NCBI RefSeq assembly: GCF_017355915.2
Contig: NZ_JAFEUV020000002.1
Coordinates: 248,001-312,000, forward strand
Length of the DNA stretch: 64,000 nucleotides
Direction of reading: 5' to 3'
Origin: Telluribacter roseus
Lineage (GTDB): Bacteria > Bacteroidota > Bacteroidia > Cytophagales > Spirosomataceae
This document shows, piece after piece, positions 34,630 to 44,064 of this stretch. The number at the start of each line of letters is the position of its first letter. Position 1 is the stretch's first letter. Under the pieces are notes generated by a model. It did not search any database. It was not told the DNA's origin and was given only the letters and a program-made list of their open reading frames with translations. The translations under genes and the position numbers were made by a program.

Positions 34630-34664
34630 ATAGGTTAATTCCTGCTATTCTAAAACACAATAAA

Positions 34665-35285
34665 ATGTCTGGTTTAATAGGTAAAAAAATCGGAATGACC
34701 AGTTTGTACAATGCTGACGGGCAGGCTCTGGCATGTACTGTTATTCAAGCTGGTCCTTGTGTAGTAACACAAGTAAGATCCGAAGAAAAAGATGGCTATT
34801 CTGCGCTGCAGCTTGCCTTTGGTGAGAAGAAAGAAAAGAACACCACCAAACCAATGCTCGGTCACTTCAAGAAGGCCAACACAACTCCCAAGCAAAAGCT
34901 GGTTGAGTTCAAGTATTTTGAGGAAGAGCACGAACTGGGCAAAGCCTTAACTATTGACGACATATTCACTGAAGGTGAGTTTGTTGACGTAGTAGGTACT
35001 GCTAAGGGCCGCGGATTCCAGGGCGTTGTTAAGCGTCATGGTTTCGGTGGGGTAGGTGGCCAGACTCACGGTCAGCATAACCGTGCGCGTCACCCAGGTT
35101 CAATTGGTGCTTGTTCGTTCCCTTCACGAGTTTTTAAAGGCATGAAAATGGCCGGTCGTATGGGTAACAATCGTGTAAAGATTCAGAACCTGCGTATTCT
35201 GAAACTTATTCCGGAGCAAAACCTCCTAGTAGTAAGCGGCTCCGTGCCAGGTTCAAAGAATTCATTTGTAATCATTGAGAAATAA
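34665..35285 (+). CDS. rplC: 50S ribosomal protein L3
   Basis: This is 206 residues from ATG 34665 ([12 protein letters not shown]). A longer frame from 34587 would start inside the promoter and is not used. The Gly-rich extended loop [10 protein letters not shown], which reaches the peptidyl transferase region and carries the methylated Gln in other bacteria, is intact. It is the first gene of the long ribosomal operon and rplD follows after 5 bases. Confidence 0.97.
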   Translation: MSGLIGKKIGMTSLYNADGQALACTVIQAGPCVVTQVRSEEKDGYSALQLAFGEKKEKNTTKPMLGHFKKANTTPKQKLVEFKYFEEEHELGKALTIDDIFTEGEFVDVVGTAKGRGFQGVVKRHGFGGVGGQTHGQHNRARHPGSIGACSFPSRVFKGMKMAGRMGNNRVKIQNLRILKLIPEQNLLVVSGSVPGSKNSFVIIEK

Positions 35286-35290
35286 TACTG

Positions 35291-35920
35291 ATGGAACTGT
35301 CTGTATTAAATATAAAAGGAGAGGATAGCGGTAAAAAAGTGACGTTGTCGGAGGATATCTTTGGTATCGAGCCCAACGAGCATGCTATCTACCTAGATGT
35401 AAAGCAGTATCTGGCTAACCAGCGTCAGGGTACTCACAAAGCCAAAGAGCGTGCTGAAGTAAGCTACTCAACACGTAAGATCAAGCGTCAGAAGGGTACG
35501 GGTGGAGCTCGTGCCGGTAGCATAAAGTCACCTGTGTTCGTAGGTGGTGGACGTATATTTGGTCCCCGTCCTCGCAATTACGGTTTCAAAGTAAATAAGA
35601 AAGTAAAGACACTGGCTCGTATTTCAGCTCTGGCTGCTAAGGCAAAAGGTGACTCTATCTCAGTAGTTGAGGCTTTCTCATTTGATGCTCCTAAGACAAA
35701 ATCTTTCCTGAATGTTCTGAATGCGTTGTCTCTGACAAACACCAAGACACTATGGATTTTGCCTGATGTTGATAACAACGTGTATCTGTCTAGCCGTAAC
35801 ATTCCTAAGACGAAGGTTGCCACAGTGGATACAGTCAATACATACGACCTCATGAACGCTGATCGCCTGCTCATAAGCGAGCCAGCACTGTCTAAATTGG
35901 AAACCCTTTTGAACAAATAA
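35291..35920 (+). CDS. rplD: 50S ribosomal protein L4
   Basis: This 209-residue protein's central loop reaches the nascent peptide tunnel. The conserved loop [11 protein letters not shown] and [10 protein letters not shown] are present at roughly 65-95; the region is a known macrolide-contact site. In Gammaproteobacteria L4 autoregulates the S10 operon, but I see no matching leader structure here. rplW follows after 3 bases. Confidence 0.97.
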   Translation: MELSVLNIKGEDSGKKVTLSEDIFGIEPNEHAIYLDVKQYLANQRQGTHKAKERAEVSYSTRKIKRQKGTGGARAGSIKSPVFVGGGRIFGPRPRNYGFKVNKKVKTLARISALAAKAKGDSISVVEAFSFDAPKTKSFLNVLNALSLTNTKTLWILPDVDNNVYLSSRNIPKTKVATVDTVNTYDLMNADRLLISEPALSKLETLLNK

Positions 35921-35923
35921 GCA

Positions 35924-36211
35924 ATGAGTGTACTGAAGCGTCCGATCATCACCGAGAAGGTAACCGCTCAGGGTGGTCAAGGAAAATACGCCTTCGAGGT
36001 AGCCAAAGATGCCAATAAAGTAGAAATCAAAAAGGCTATCGAGAAACTGTACGGGGTTTCCGTAGAAAGTGTACGCACCATGCGTTGCATTGGAAAAACT
36101 AAATCTCGTATGTCGGGAGGCAAGTTTATCAGCGGAAAAACGTCAACCTACAAGAAAGCTATCGTAACGGTAGCCGAAGGCGAGCTGATAGATATCTATG
36201 GCGAAGCCTAA
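35924..36211 (+). CDS. rplW: 50S ribosomal protein L23
   Basis: This 95-residue protein sits at the tunnel exit and docks trigger factor and SRP. It starts M-S-V-L-K-R-P-I-I-T-E-K. The K-Y-A-F-E-V and A-N-K-V-E-I-K-K-A-I-E segments are typical. It lies between rplD and rplB in canonical order. Confidence 0.97.
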   Translation: MSVLKRPIITEKVTAQGGQGKYAFEVAKDANKVEIKKAIEKLYGVSVESVRTMRCIGKTKSRMSGGKFISGKTSTYKKAIVTVAEGELIDIYGEA

Positions 36212-36255
36212 AAACAAAGTTGACTGATTCACAACATTGATGAGCAAGTAAAGCA

Positions 36256-37080
36256 ATGGCAGTTAAAAAATTAAAACCAACAAGCCCAGGTCAGCGCTTC
36301 CGCGTAGCTCCTTCGTTTGAAGAGATTACCGCGGTTAAGCCTGAAAGGAGCCTACTAGAACCACTTAAGAAATCAGGTGGCCGTAATAACCAGGGCCGTC
36401 GTACCATGCGGTACATTGGTGGTGGTCATAAGCAGAAGTATCGTGTAATTGATTTCAAAAGAAATCGTCTGGATGCTCCTGCAACAGTAGTAACAGTAGA
36501 ATACGATCCTAACCGTTCAGCACGTATTGCCCTGGTGCAGTACGAAGATGGCGAGAAGCGTTATATCATCGCTCCTAACGGTCTGAACGTAGGACAAGTG
36601 ATTGTAGCAGGTACGGCAGTAGCTCCCGAAGTAGGTAATGCTCTTCCTCTAGCTTCTATGCCTATCGGTACAATCGTACACAACATAGAACTTACGCCTG
36701 GTAGAGGTGCTCAGTTTGCTCGTAGTGCAGGTACTTACGCACAGCTGGTAGCCCGCGAAGGAAAATACGCTGTTTTGAAAATGCCTTCTGGCGAAATGCG
36801 TATGATCCTTTCAGCGTGTATGGCTACCGTTGGAACAGTTTCTAACGCTAACCACATGAACGTTAGCATTGGTAAAGCTGGTCGTAAGCGCTGGTTAGGA
36901 CGTCGTCCTCGTGTAAGAGGTGTAGCTATGAACCCTGTCGATCACCCGATGGGTGGTGGTGAAGGACGTGCATCAGGTGGACACCCACGTTCTAGAAACG
37001 GTCTCTTGGCTAAGGGTAAGAAGACTCGTAACAAGAATAAGCACTCTGAGAAACTGATTATTAGCAGACGTAAAAAATAA
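36256..37080 (+). CDS. rplB: 50S ribosomal protein L2
   Basis: This 274-residue rRNA-binding protein is needed for subunit joining and peptidyl transfer. The [10 protein letters not shown] block and the [14 protein letters not shown] block, with the functional His, are conserved near residues 55 and 225. Length is standard. Confidence 0.98.
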   Translation: MAVKKLKPTSPGQRFRVAPSFEEITAVKPERSLLEPLKKSGGRNNQGRRTMRYIGGGHKQKYRVIDFKRNRLDAPATVVTVEYDPNRSARIALVQYEDGEKRYIIAPNGLNVGQVIVAGTAVAPEVGNALPLASMPIGTIVHNIELTPGRGAQFARSAGTYAQLVAREGKYAVLKMPSGEMRMILSACMATVGTVSNANHMNVSIGKAGRKRWLGRRPRVRGVAMNPVDHPMGGGEGRASGGHPRSRNGLLAKGKKTRNKNKHSEKLIISRRKK

Positions 37081-37089
37081 GATAGGTAA

Positions 37090-37368
37090 ATGGCACGCTC
37101 ATTAAAAAAAGGTCCCTATATAGATTTTCGTCTGGAAAATAAGATTCAGACGATGAACGATTCGAACAAGAAGTCTGTAATCAAGACATGGTCTCGTCGT
37201 TCAATGATCTCTCCTGACTTTATAGGTCATACATTCGCCGTTCATAATGGCAATAAGTTCATCCCTGTTTATGTAACTGAAAACATGGTTGGACATAAAC
37301 TGGGTGAATTTGCACCTACACGTAACTTCCGTGGTCACACGGCAAAAAAGGATAAAGGTAAGAGATAA
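37090..37368 (+). CDS. rpsS: 30S ribosomal protein S19
   Basis: This 92-residue head protein starts [12 protein letters not shown]. The T-W-S-R-R-S segment and [11 protein letters not shown] are canonical. It starts 9 bases after the rplB stop. Confidence 0.98.
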   Translation: MARSLKKGPYIDFRLENKIQTMNDSNKKSVIKTWSRRSMISPDFIGHTFAVHNGNKFIPVYVTENMVGHKLGEFAPTRNFRGHTAKKDKGKR

Positions 37369-37431
37369 TAATTGTAGACCGTTGGCTTAGGATCTTTTAG
37401 ATACAGAGGCTGACGAATACCTGAAAAGAAC

Positions 37432-37821
37432 ATGGAAGCAAGAGCAATACTACGAAATGTACCTACCTCACCTCGTAAAATGAGATTGGTAGCTGACATG
37501 ATTCGCGGTCAGAAGGTCAGCAAAGCTCTGGCCATCTTAAAGTTTCAGCCCCAGGCGGCTTCTTCAACACTGCACAAAGTGCTGCTCTCTGCAGTAGCTA
37601 ACTGGCAGCAGGGAAATGAAGGCTCCAGAATTGAGGATGCTGATCTGTACGTAAAAACTGTATTTGTAGACGGTGGACGTATGCTAAAGCGCCTACGCCC
37701 TGCTCCCCAGGGAAGAGCCCATCGCATTCGTAAGCGTTCTAATCATATCACTATCGTGATTGATGATGCATCTGCTTTTACGATCACTGCAGGTACTGAA
37801 GAAAATAATACCGAATCATAA
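37432..37821 (+). CDS. rplV: 50S ribosomal protein L22
   Basis: This 129-residue tunnel protein is recognisable from [17 protein letters not shown] and the beta-hairpin region with [18 protein letters not shown], whose tip lines the exit tunnel. A short acidic tail extends the C-terminus. Canonical place between rpsS and rpsC. Confidence 0.98.
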   Translation: MEARAILRNVPTSPRKMRLVADMIRGQKVSKALAILKFQPQAASSTLHKVLLSAVANWQQGNEGSRIEDADLYVKTVFVDGGRMLKRLRPAPQGRAHRIRKRSNHITIVIDDASAFTITAGTEENNTES

Positions 37822-37840
37822 GTAAACGATCTATATACGA

Positions 37841-38632
37841 ATGGGACAGAAGGTTAACCCGGTAGGTCTAAGACTTGGCATTGTTAGAGGTTGGGAATCG
37901 AGCTGGTACGGTGGAAAAGATTTCTCTGACAAACTTGTTGAAGACGAAAAAATCCGCAAATATATCCAGGCTCGTATTCCGAAAGGAGCTATCTCACGGG
38001 TAGTTATCGAGCGTACCCTGAAGCGTATCACACTGACTATTCACACGGCTCGTCCGGGTATCGTGATTGGTAAAGGTGGCGCCGAAGTGGATAAAATCAA
38101 AGAAGAGCTTAAGAAGATCACAGGTAAAGATGTTCAGATCAATATTTATGAGATCAAACGTCCTGAGATCGATGCCAAACTGATCGGCGAGACAATCGCT
38201 CAGCAGCTGGAAGCTCGTATCTCTTACCGTCGTGCTATGAAGCAGTCTATCGCTTCAGCGATGCGTGTAGGAGCACAAGGTATCAAGCTACGTCTTTCTG
38301 GTCGTCTGGGTGGTGCTGAAATGGCACGTACCGAAGAGTACAAAGAAGGTCGTATTCCTCTGCACACTCTTCGTGCTGATATTGACTACGCTATCTCAGA
38401 AGCTCAGACTGTATACGGTAAAATCGGTATCAAGGTATGGGTATTCAAAGGTGAGCTTTACGGCAAGCGTGATCTGACTCCAAGTGCAGCTGCTCCTGCT
38501 AACAGTGAGCGTAGCGAGCGTGGTGGCGAAAGAAGAGGCGGCCGTGGCGGTGACAACGAAAGAGGTGGTGACCGTGGTGGTGATCGTCGGAAGAGAAGCC
38601 GCTCCAACAACAATAACAACAAGAAGAAGTAA
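37841..38632 (+). CDS. rpsC: 30S ribosomal protein S3 with long charged tail
   Basis: This 263-residue protein has an N-terminal region, a KH domain with G-K-G-G-A-E-V-D-K (residues ~75-83), and a C-terminal S3 domain. After about residue 220 it carries a ~40-residue tail of Arg, Gly, Glu and Asn, ending in a poly-Asn and poly-Lys run. E. coli S3 is 233 residues with a milder tail. The tail resembles RGG-type RNA-binding segments; whether it helps the helicase role of S3 at the mRNA entry is inference. Confidence 0.97.
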   Translation: MGQKVNPVGLRLGIVRGWESSWYGGKDFSDKLVEDEKIRKYIQARIPKGAISRVVIERTLKRITLTIHTARPGIVIGKGGAEVDKIKEELKKITGKDVQINIYEIKRPEIDAKLIGETIAQQLEARISYRRAMKQSIASAMRVGAQGIKLRLSGRLGGAEMARTEEYKEGRIPLHTLRADIDYAISEAQTVYGKIGIKVWVFKGELYGKRDLTPSAAAPANSERSERGGERRGGRGGDNERGGDRGGDRRKRSRSNNNNNKKK

Positions 38633-38681
38633 TCAGCAAGGATTATCTGGCGCTTGAGCGTCGGTATAAATAAATAGAACC

Positions 38682-39107
38682 ATGTTACAGCCGAAAAGAA
38701 CCAAGTTTCGCAAGCAGCAAAAGGACAAGGGAGCGTTCCGGGGTGTCGCATCACGTGGACACGAGATCGCTTTCGGCTCGTTTGCTATCAAGGCACTCGA
38801 ACCGGGTTGGCTTACTGCTCGTCAAATTGAGGCAGCTCGTATTTCAGTAACTCGCGCTATGAAGCGTGAAGGTCAGGTTTGGATCCGGGTATTCCCTGAT
38901 AAGCCTATCACCAAGAAGCCTGCCGAAGTTCGTATGGGTAAAGGTAAAGGTGCACCCGAATATTGGGTAGCCATGGTAAAGCCAGGCACCATTCTATTCG
39001 AAGCAACTGGAGTTAGCCTTGATACTGCTAATGAGGCACTACGTCTGGCAGCTCAGAAACTGCCACTCAAGACTAAGTTCATTGTGCGCCGCGATTATCA
39101 GGAATAG
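38682..39107 (+). CDS. rplP: 50S ribosomal protein L16
   Basis: This 141-residue protein sits near the A-site tRNA elbow. It starts [13 protein letters not shown]. The [12 protein letters not shown] and W-I-R-V-F-P-D-K-P segments and the M-G-K-G-K-G-A-P-E loop (site of the hydroxylated Arg in other bacteria, here within the usual context) are present. Confidence 0.98.
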   Translation: MLQPKRTKFRKQQKDKGAFRGVASRGHEIAFGSFAIKALEPGWLTARQIEAARISVTRAMKREGQVWIRVFPDKPITKKPAEVRMGKGKGAPEYWVAMVKPGTILFEATGVSLDTANEALRLAAQKLPLKTKFIVRRDYQE

Positions 39108-39154
39108 GCCCAGTGCAACTGCGTTTTCTGAACCATACATAATAGAAAAAAGCA

Positions 39155-39355
39155 ATGACTAATAAGGAAATACAAGCTCTTTCAGCTGATCAGCTGAAAG
39201 AGCAGATAGCCCAGGAAAAAGAGCGCTTGCTGCGGTTGAAGTTCGCTCATGCGATTTCTCCGGTTGAGAATCCAATCCGGATTCGGTCTTCGCGTAAGCA
39301 GATTGCGAGGCTCATGACGGAGCTGTCGGCCAAGTCAAACCAACAGCAACAATAG
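39155..39355 (+). CDS. rpmC: 50S ribosomal protein L29
   Basis: This is a 66-residue two-helix protein near the tunnel exit. The L-K-F-A-H-A and K-Q-I-A-R-L-M-T-E-L segments fit the family; a Gln-rich tail ends the protein. Canonical place between rplP and rpsQ. Confidence 0.95.
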   Translation: MTNKEIQALSADQLKEQIAQEKERLLRLKFAHAISPVENPIRIRSSRKQIARLMTELSAKSNQQQQ

Positions 39356-39373
39356 TAAAGTAGCTAAGAAATC

Positions 39374-39637
39374 ATGGAGGCATCAAACAGAAATTTGCGT
39401 AAAGAAAGAGTTGGCCGCGTAGTGAGCAACAAGATGGAGAAATCTTGTGTGATCACCGTAGAGCGTAAGGTCAAACACCCCATGTACGGTAAGTTTATGA
39501 GCAAGACTAGCAAGCTTATGGTACATGATGAAAACAATCAGGCCGGTATCGGTGATACGATCCGTGTTATGGAAACCCGTCCGCTTAGCAAGAATAAGCG
39601 TTGGAGATTAGTAGAAATCCTTGAAAGAGCGAAGTAA
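39374..39637 (+). CDS. rpsQ: 30S ribosomal protein S17
   Basis: This 87-residue OB-fold protein binds early 16S rRNA. The [21 protein letters not shown] and [11 protein letters not shown] blocks are canonical. It ends 2 bases before the rplN start. Confidence 0.98.
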   Translation: MEASNRNLRKERVGRVVSNKMEKSCVITVERKVKHPMYGKFMSKTSKLMVHDENNQAGIGDTIRVMETRPLSKNKRWRLVEILERAK

Positions 39638-39639
39638 TC

Positions 39640-40008
39640 ATGGTACAGCAAGAATCTAGACTGTCCGTAGCTGACAATAGCGGCGCCAAAGAAGTACTGG
39701 TAATCCGGGTACTTGGCGGAACTGGCAAGCGTTATGCTTCGGTAGGCGATAAGATCGTCGTAACAGTAAAATCAGCACTTTCTTCCAGCAACATGAAGAA
39801 AGGTACAGTATCCAAAGCCGTAGTCGTACGTACTAAGAAAGAAGTACGTCGCAAGGATGGCACTTACATCCGCTTCGAGGATAATGCTGCCGTTCTTCTG
39901 AATAATAATGACGAACCTCGCGGTACCCGTATCTTTGGGCCGGTAGCTCGTGAGCTGCGTGAGAAGCAGTTCATGAAGATCGTGTCACTGGCGCCTGAAG
40001 TACTTTAA
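39640..40008 (+). CDS. rplN: 50S ribosomal protein L14
   Basis: This 122-residue protein at the subunit interface binds the silencing factor RsfS in other bacteria. It starts [17 protein letters not shown], and the F-E-D-N-A-A-V-L-L block and [13 protein letters not shown] end are canonical. First gene of the spc-type block. Confidence 0.98.
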   Translation: MVQQESRLSVADNSGAKEVLVIRVLGGTGKRYASVGDKIVVTVKSALSSSNMKKGTVSKAVVVRTKKEVRRKDGTYIRFEDNAAVLLNNNDEPRGTRIFGPVARELREKQFMKIVSLAPEVL

Positions 40009-40053
40009 TCTGCCGGTGAACCGTAGTTCTTTGAACCGATAAAGAATTCAACA

Positions 40054-40392
40054 ATGGAAAAGAAGAATACCAAGAAGCCCAAATTGCATATCCGTACGGG
40101 CGATACTGTGAAGGTAATTTCCGGAAACGAGAAAGGCAAAACGGGTCGTGTTACGTCTGTGCTGATCGAAAAGCAGCGTGCCCTGGTGGAAGGTGTGAAT
40201 ATGATCACCAAACACAAGAAGCCCAACGCACAGAACCCACAGGGTAGCATTGAGAAAGTAGAAGGTGCTATCCACATCAGTAACCTGATGGTAGTAGATC
40301 CAGCTACTGGCGAAGCTAGCCGCACAGGCCGTAAACTAAACGATAAAGGAAAACTTCAGCGCTTCGCTAAGAAGTCAGGAAACCTTATCTAG
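40054..40392 (+). CDS. rplX: 50S ribosomal protein L24
   Basis: This 112-residue assembly initiator protein has a KOW motif (roughly 15-45): [16 protein letters not shown]. The [11 protein letters not shown] block is typical of Bacteroidota. The N-terminus is Lys-rich. Confidence 0.97.
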   Translation: MEKKNTKKPKLHIRTGDTVKVISGNEKGKTGRVTSVLIEKQRALVEGVNMITKHKKPNAQNPQGSIEKVEGAIHISNLMVVDPATGEASRTGRKLNDKGKLQRFAKKSGNLI

Positions 40393-40474
40393 TAGTACCG
40401 CTGTTATACCAGCATTTGAATTATAACTATATAAAGTAAGGTGGGTCGGAAATCCACTCTAACTTAAGCTTCTA

Positions 40475-41041
40475 ATGGCAACTCCAAGATTAAAAGAAAA
40501 ATACCACAATGAAGTGGTAACTGAACTGAGAGATAAATTTCAGTACAAGTCAGTAATGCAGGTGCCCCGCCTGACAAAGATTGTCATCAACAAGGGTATC
40601 GGTGCCGCAGTAGCTGATAAGAAACTGGTTGATACAGGAGTAGAAGAGCTTTCACTGATCACTGGTCAGAAAGCCATCGCTACAATCTCCAAGAAAGCTG
40701 TATCAAACTTTAAACTTCGCGAGAACATGCCCATCGGTGCAAAAGTAACTCTTCGCGGAGACCGTATGTACGAATTCCTTGATCGCTTGACTACTATTGC
40801 CATGCCTCGCGTGCGTGACTTCCGTGGAGTTAGCGACAAAGGGTTTGATGGACGTGGTAACTATACATTTGGTGTAAAAGAACAGATCATCTTCCCTGAG
40901 ATCAGCATTGAGAAAGTCAACAAGATCTCTGGTATGGATATCACCTTTGTTACCTCTACTAATTCTGATGAAGAAAGCTACGAGCTGCTGAAAGCACTTG
41001 GTATGCCCTTCACCAATGCGAACAATAAGAATCAGTCGTAA
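40475..41041 (+). CDS. rplE: 50S ribosomal protein L5
   Basis: This 188-residue 5S rRNA-binding protein contacts the P-site t[14 protein letters not shown], the [15 protein letters not shown] block and [12 protein letters not shown] are canonical. A short Asn/Lys tail ends the protein. It is preceded by an 82-base spacer with no clear signal. Confidence 0.98.
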   Translation: MATPRLKEKYHNEVVTELRDKFQYKSVMQVPRLTKIVINKGIGAAVADKKLVDTGVEELSLITGQKAIATISKKAVSNFKLRENMPIGAKVTLRGDRMYEFLDRLTTIAMPRVRDFRGVSDKGFDGRGNYTFGVKEQIIFPEISIEKVNKISGMDITFVTSTNSDEESYELLKALGMPFTNANNKNQS

Positions 41042-41061
41042 GAAAAGATATTCACTGACAA

Positions 41062-41331
41062 ATGGCAAAAGAATCAGTAAAAGCACGGGAAAGAAAGAGA
41101 CAAAGACTAGTGGCTAGGTACGCCGAAAAGCGTGCAAAATTAAAAGAAGCCGGAGACTGGGTTGGTCTTGATAAATTGCCCCGCAACGCTTCGCCCGTAC
41201 GCCTACACAACCGTTGTAAGCTTACAGGCCGCCCTCGTGGTTATATGCGTAGATTTGGAATCTCACGTGTAACCTTCCGCGAGATGGCTTCGGATGGTAA
41301 AATTCCGGGTGTAACTAAGGCAAGTTGGTAA
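41062..41331 (+). CDS. rpsN: 30S ribosomal protein S14 (zinc-free type)
   Basis: This 89-residue protein is the long S14 form lacking the paired CxxC zinc ligands of the short form. [12 protein letters not shown] and [14 protein letters not shown] are conserved. It is followed by a candidate internal promoter in front of rpsH. Confidence 0.98.
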   Translation: MAKESVKARERKRQRLVARYAEKRAKLKEAGDWVGLDKLPRNASPVRLHNRCKLTGRPRGYMRRFGISRVTFREMASDGKIPGVTKASW

Positions 41332-41359
41332 GACCCTTTCAAATCTGATTTCAATTACT

Positions 41360-41382
41360 TAACTTTGCACGCCTTTTTTGAG
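41360..41382 (+). promoter_or_regulatory. Candidate internal promoter upstream of rpsH
   Basis: TAACTTTG at 41360-41367 is followed by CACGCC and T6, the same arrangement as in the rpsL, fusA and rplC promoters. At the -33 position it has TTT (41337-41339) instead of TTG, so it may be weaker. The 74-base gap after rpsN is long enough to hold it. Confidence 0.6.
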
Positions 41383-41405
41383 GAGTGCTTAAACAAGTCA
41401 CTAAA

Positions 41406-41804
41406 ATGGTAACGGATCCCATAGCAGACTATCTGACTAGAATCAGAAACGCCATAAAGGCGAAGCACCGGGTTGTTGAGATACCTGCTTCCAACATAAA
41501 GAAAGAAATTACAAAAGTACTGTTTGACAAAGGATACATTCAGAGCTACAAATTTGATGAAGTTGGCCCACAGGGTACCATCAAGATAGCGCTGAAGTAC
41601 AACCCGGTAACTAAGCAGTCAGCTATAGTAAAGCTTCAGCGTGTGAGTAAGCCAGGTCTTCGCAAGTACTCTGGAGCTACCTCTGTCCCTCGTGTATTGA
41701 GTGGCTTAGGTACAGTAATCCTTTCTACTTCGAAAGGTGTAATGACCGATAAAGAGGCACGCTCACTGAACGTAGGTGGTGAGGTACTGTGCTTTGTATA
41801 CTAA
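41406..41804 (+). CDS. rpsH: 30S ribosomal protein S8
   Basis: This is 132 residues from ATG 41406 (M-V-T-D-P-I-A-D-Y-L-T-R-I-R-N-A). An in-frame GTG 21 bases earlier would add non-conserved residues. S8 binds helix 21 of 16S rRNA and, in E. coli, represses the spc operon through its own mRNA. The S-T-S-K-G-V-M-T-D-K-E-A-R end is canonical. A candidate promoter lies just upstream. Confidence 0.97.
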   Translation: MVTDPIADYLTRIRNAIKAKHRVVEIPASNIKKEITKVLFDKGYIQSYKFDEVGPQGTIKIALKYNPVTKQSAIVKLQRVSKPGLRKYSGATSVPRVLSGLGTVILSTSKGVMTDKEARSLNVGGEVLCFVY

Positions 41805-41824
41805 AATAATAAAGCCCTAAGGCA

Positions 41825-42382
41825 ATGTCACGAATAGGAAAGAAAATCATAGAACTACCCGCAGGTGTATCAGTAACAGTTGCTGATGACAATGTGGTGT
41901 CGGTGAAAGGCCCAAAAGGTACACTCACTCAGGCAGTAGATCCTGATATGTCAGTGGAAATTGAGGGTAATGTGGTAAGAGTACAGCGTCCAAGTGAGCA
42001 GAAGCGTCATAAAGCTCTGCACGGACTGTACCGTTCACTAATCAACAACATGGTGATTGGTGTAAGCACCGGATATAAGAGAGAGCTTGAGATCATAGGG
42101 GTAGGTTATAAGGCCAGCGTTGCTAACAATGTCCTTGAGCTTAACCTGGGTTACTCTCACAACATATTTATGGCTGTGCCTGACGAGATCAAAGTGGCAG
42201 CTGTTACCGAGAAAGGCCAGAACCCAAAAGTAATTCTGGAAGGTATCGATAAAGAGCTGATAGGGGTGATCGCTGCTAAAATAAAGTCACTGCGTAAAGT
42301 AGAGCCTTACAAAGGTAAAGGTATACGTTTCACAGGTGAAGTGGTACGCCGTAAAGCTGGTAAGTCAGCCTCTAAGAAGTAA
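41825..42382 (+). CDS. rplF: 50S ribosomal protein L6
   Basis: This 185-residue protein of two repeated domains near the factor-binding site starts M-S-R-I-G-K-K-I-I-E-L-P. The V-G-Y-K-A-S and K-G-K-G-I-R-F-T-G-E blocks are canonical, with a Lys/Ser tail. Confidence 0.98.
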   Translation: MSRIGKKIIELPAGVSVTVADDNVVSVKGPKGTLTQAVDPDMSVEIEGNVVRVQRPSEQKRHKALHGLYRSLINNMVIGVSTGYKRELEIIGVGYKASVANNVLELNLGYSHNIFMAVPDEIKVAAVTEKGQNPKVILEGIDKELIGVIAAKIKSLRKVEPYKGKGIRFTGEVVRRKAGKSASKK

Positions 42383-42433
42383 GTTAGACTTACAGTGTAA
42401 ATTATTTTTAATATTATTAGATAGAAAAATAAA

Positions 42434-42787
42434 ATGGCGACTGCAAAAACAGACAGAAGACAACGCCTCAAATATCATATTCGTAAGAAGGTGGAGGGTA
42501 CCACTGAGCGTCCGCGCTTGTCGGTATTCCGCTCTAACACGGGCATCTATGCTCAGGTTATTGATGATGTGAAAGGCGTTACTTTAGCAAGCGCTTCTTC
42601 GCTGGAACTTGGCGAGAAGAAATACAACACAAACGTTGAAACTGCGCAGGAAGTTGGTAAGAGAATTGCCGAGAAAGCCCAGGCCGCAGGAGTATCAGCA
42701 GTAGTGTTTGACCGTAACGGTTACCTGTACCACGGAAAAGTTAAAGCATTGGCCGATGGAGCCCGTGAGGGTGGTCTCAAATTCTAA
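42434..42787 (+). CDS. rplR: 50S ribosomal protein L18
   Basis: This 117-residue 5S rRNA-binding protein has [15 protein letters not shown] and the [20 protein letters not shown] end, all canonical. rpsE follows after 12 bases. Confidence 0.98.
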   Translation: MATAKTDRRQRLKYHIRKKVEGTTERPRLSVFRSNTGIYAQVIDDVKGVTLASASSLELGEKKYNTNVETAQEVGKRIAEKAQAAGVSAVVFDRNGYLYHGKVKALADGAREGGLKF

Positions 42788-42799
42788 GAGAGAAGAAAA

Positions 42800-43315
42800 A
42801 TGTCTAATCATACAAGACCTTCTAAGGTTAACGAATCAGATCTAAAAGAGCGTGTGGTTGCTATCAACCGCGTTGCCAAGGTTGTAAAGGGTGGCCGCCG
42901 GTTTAGTTTCTCTGCCATTGTGGTGGTAGGTGACGGAAAAGGTGTAGTAGGCTACGGACTTGGCAAAGCCAATGAAGTAACAGACGCTATTGCTAAGGGT
43001 ATCGAGGACGCTAAGAAAAACTTGGTACAAGTACCTTTGCTTAAAACAACTGTACCTCACGAAATGGAAGGTAAGTTCAGCGGAGGCTACGTACTGATCA
43101 AGCCTGCTGCGCCTGGTACAGGTGTAATCGCTGGTGGTGCGATGCGTGCTGTATTGGAAGCTGCTGGTATCCATGACGTACTAGCAAAATCAAAAGGCTC
43201 TTCTAACCCTCACAACGTGGTGAAGGCTACTGTAGATGCTCTTTTGAAGATGCGTGCACCTCATCAGATAGCATTCCAACGCGGAGTGAAGTTGGAGAAA
43301 GTGTTTAACGGGTAA
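42800..43315 (+). CDS. rpsE: 30S ribosomal protein S5
   Basis: This 171-residue protein is involved in accuracy and mRNA helicase activity. It has an N-terminal double-stranded RNA-binding-like domain ([10 protein letters not shown]) and a C-terminal domain ([11 protein letters not shown]). The spectinomycin loop region V-V-K-G-G-R-R is intact. Confidence 0.98.
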   Translation: MSNHTRPSKVNESDLKERVVAINRVAKVVKGGRRFSFSAIVVVGDGKGVVGYGLGKANEVTDAIAKGIEDAKKNLVQVPLLKTTVPHEMEGKFSGGYVLIKPAAPGTGVIAGGAMRAVLEAAGIHDVLAKSKGSSNPHNVVKATVDALLKMRAPHQIAFQRGVKLEKVFNG

Positions 43316-43360
43316 AACCAGGTCTGACACAAAAGGTTCGGCCTCTAATCGCACAAAACC

Positions 43361-43540
43361 ATGTCTAAAGTACGTATAACCCAGATCAAGAGTACTATTG
43401 ATCGTCCTGAAACACAAAAGCGGACTATTAAAGCACTTGGCTTGGGAAAGATCAACCGCTCGGTTGAAAAAGAAAATTCTGAAGCCATTGCGGGTATGAT
43501 CCGTAAGGTAATTCACTTGGTCAAAGTAGAAGAAATTTAA
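43361..43540 (+). CDS. rpmD: 50S ribosomal protein L30
   Basis: This 59-residue protein sits in canonical position between rpsE and rplO. It reads M-S-K-V-R-I-T-Q-I-K-S then I-D-R-P-E-T-Q-K-R-T-I-K-A-L-G-L-G-K-I, the family hallmark. ATG at 43361, stop at 43538-43540. Confidence 0.97.
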   Translation: MSKVRITQIKSTIDRPETQKRTIKALGLGKINRSVEKENSEAIAGMIRKVIHLVKVEEI

Positions 43541-43555
43541 AAAAGCATTACAGCT

Positions 43556-44002
43556 ATGAATCTTAGTTCATTAAAGCCGGCAGCTGGTTCTGTTCGTGAG
43601 AGAAAGCGGGTAGGTCGCGGAACGGGTTCTGGAAGAGGGGGTACCTCAACGCGTGGACACAAAGGTGCTCAGTCGCGTTCAGGATATAGCCAGAAGCGCG
43701 CTTTTGAAGGTGGACAGATGCCCATCCAGCGCCGTCTTCCAAAGTTCGGTTTCAATAATATCAATCGTGTTGAGTACAAAGCAATTAATCTTGATGCTAT
43801 TCAGGCCCTGGTTGAAAAAACGGGTGCATCTGTAGTAGATATCGAATTGTTGCGTAACAACGGTCTGGTAAGCAAGAAAGACCTTGTTAAAGTTCTTAAT
43901 CGTGGAGAGATCAGTGCAGCCGTAGAAGTACAGGCTCACGGATTTTCAGGCTCTGCTGTTGAGGCGATCGAAAAGGCTGGAGGAAAAGCAATTAAATTGT
44001 AA
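43556..44002 (+). CDS. rplO: 50S ribosomal protein L15
   Basis: This 148-residue protein has a long basic N-terminal arm (G-R-G-T-G-S-G-R-G-G-T-S-T-R-G-H-K-G) that threads into 23S rRNA, then F-E-G-G-Q-M-P-I-Q-R-R-L-P-K. Canonical place just upstream of secY. Confidence 0.98.
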   Translation: MNLSSLKPAAGSVRERKRVGRGTGSGRGGTSTRGHKGAQSRSGYSQKRAFEGGQMPIQRRLPKFGFNNINRVEYKAINLDAIQALVEKTGASVVDIELLRNNGLVSKKDLVKVLNRGEISAAVEVQAHGFSGSAVEAIEKAGGKAIKL

Positions 44003-44064
44003 TCCTGTTAGTAACTCACTAACTTTATAGTTTGATTAACTACAGGTAATACAAGCCTCGCAAC

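Noticed and set aside
34587-34664. Longer N-terminus for L3
   Set aside because: The extension overlaps the -33/-7 promoter at 34583-34613 and gives residues not found in L3; ATG 34665 gives the canonical start.
38458-38754. Pro/Leu/Ser-rich minus-strand frame over the end of rpsC
   Set aside because: Antisense shadow of the repetitive RGG tail of S3.
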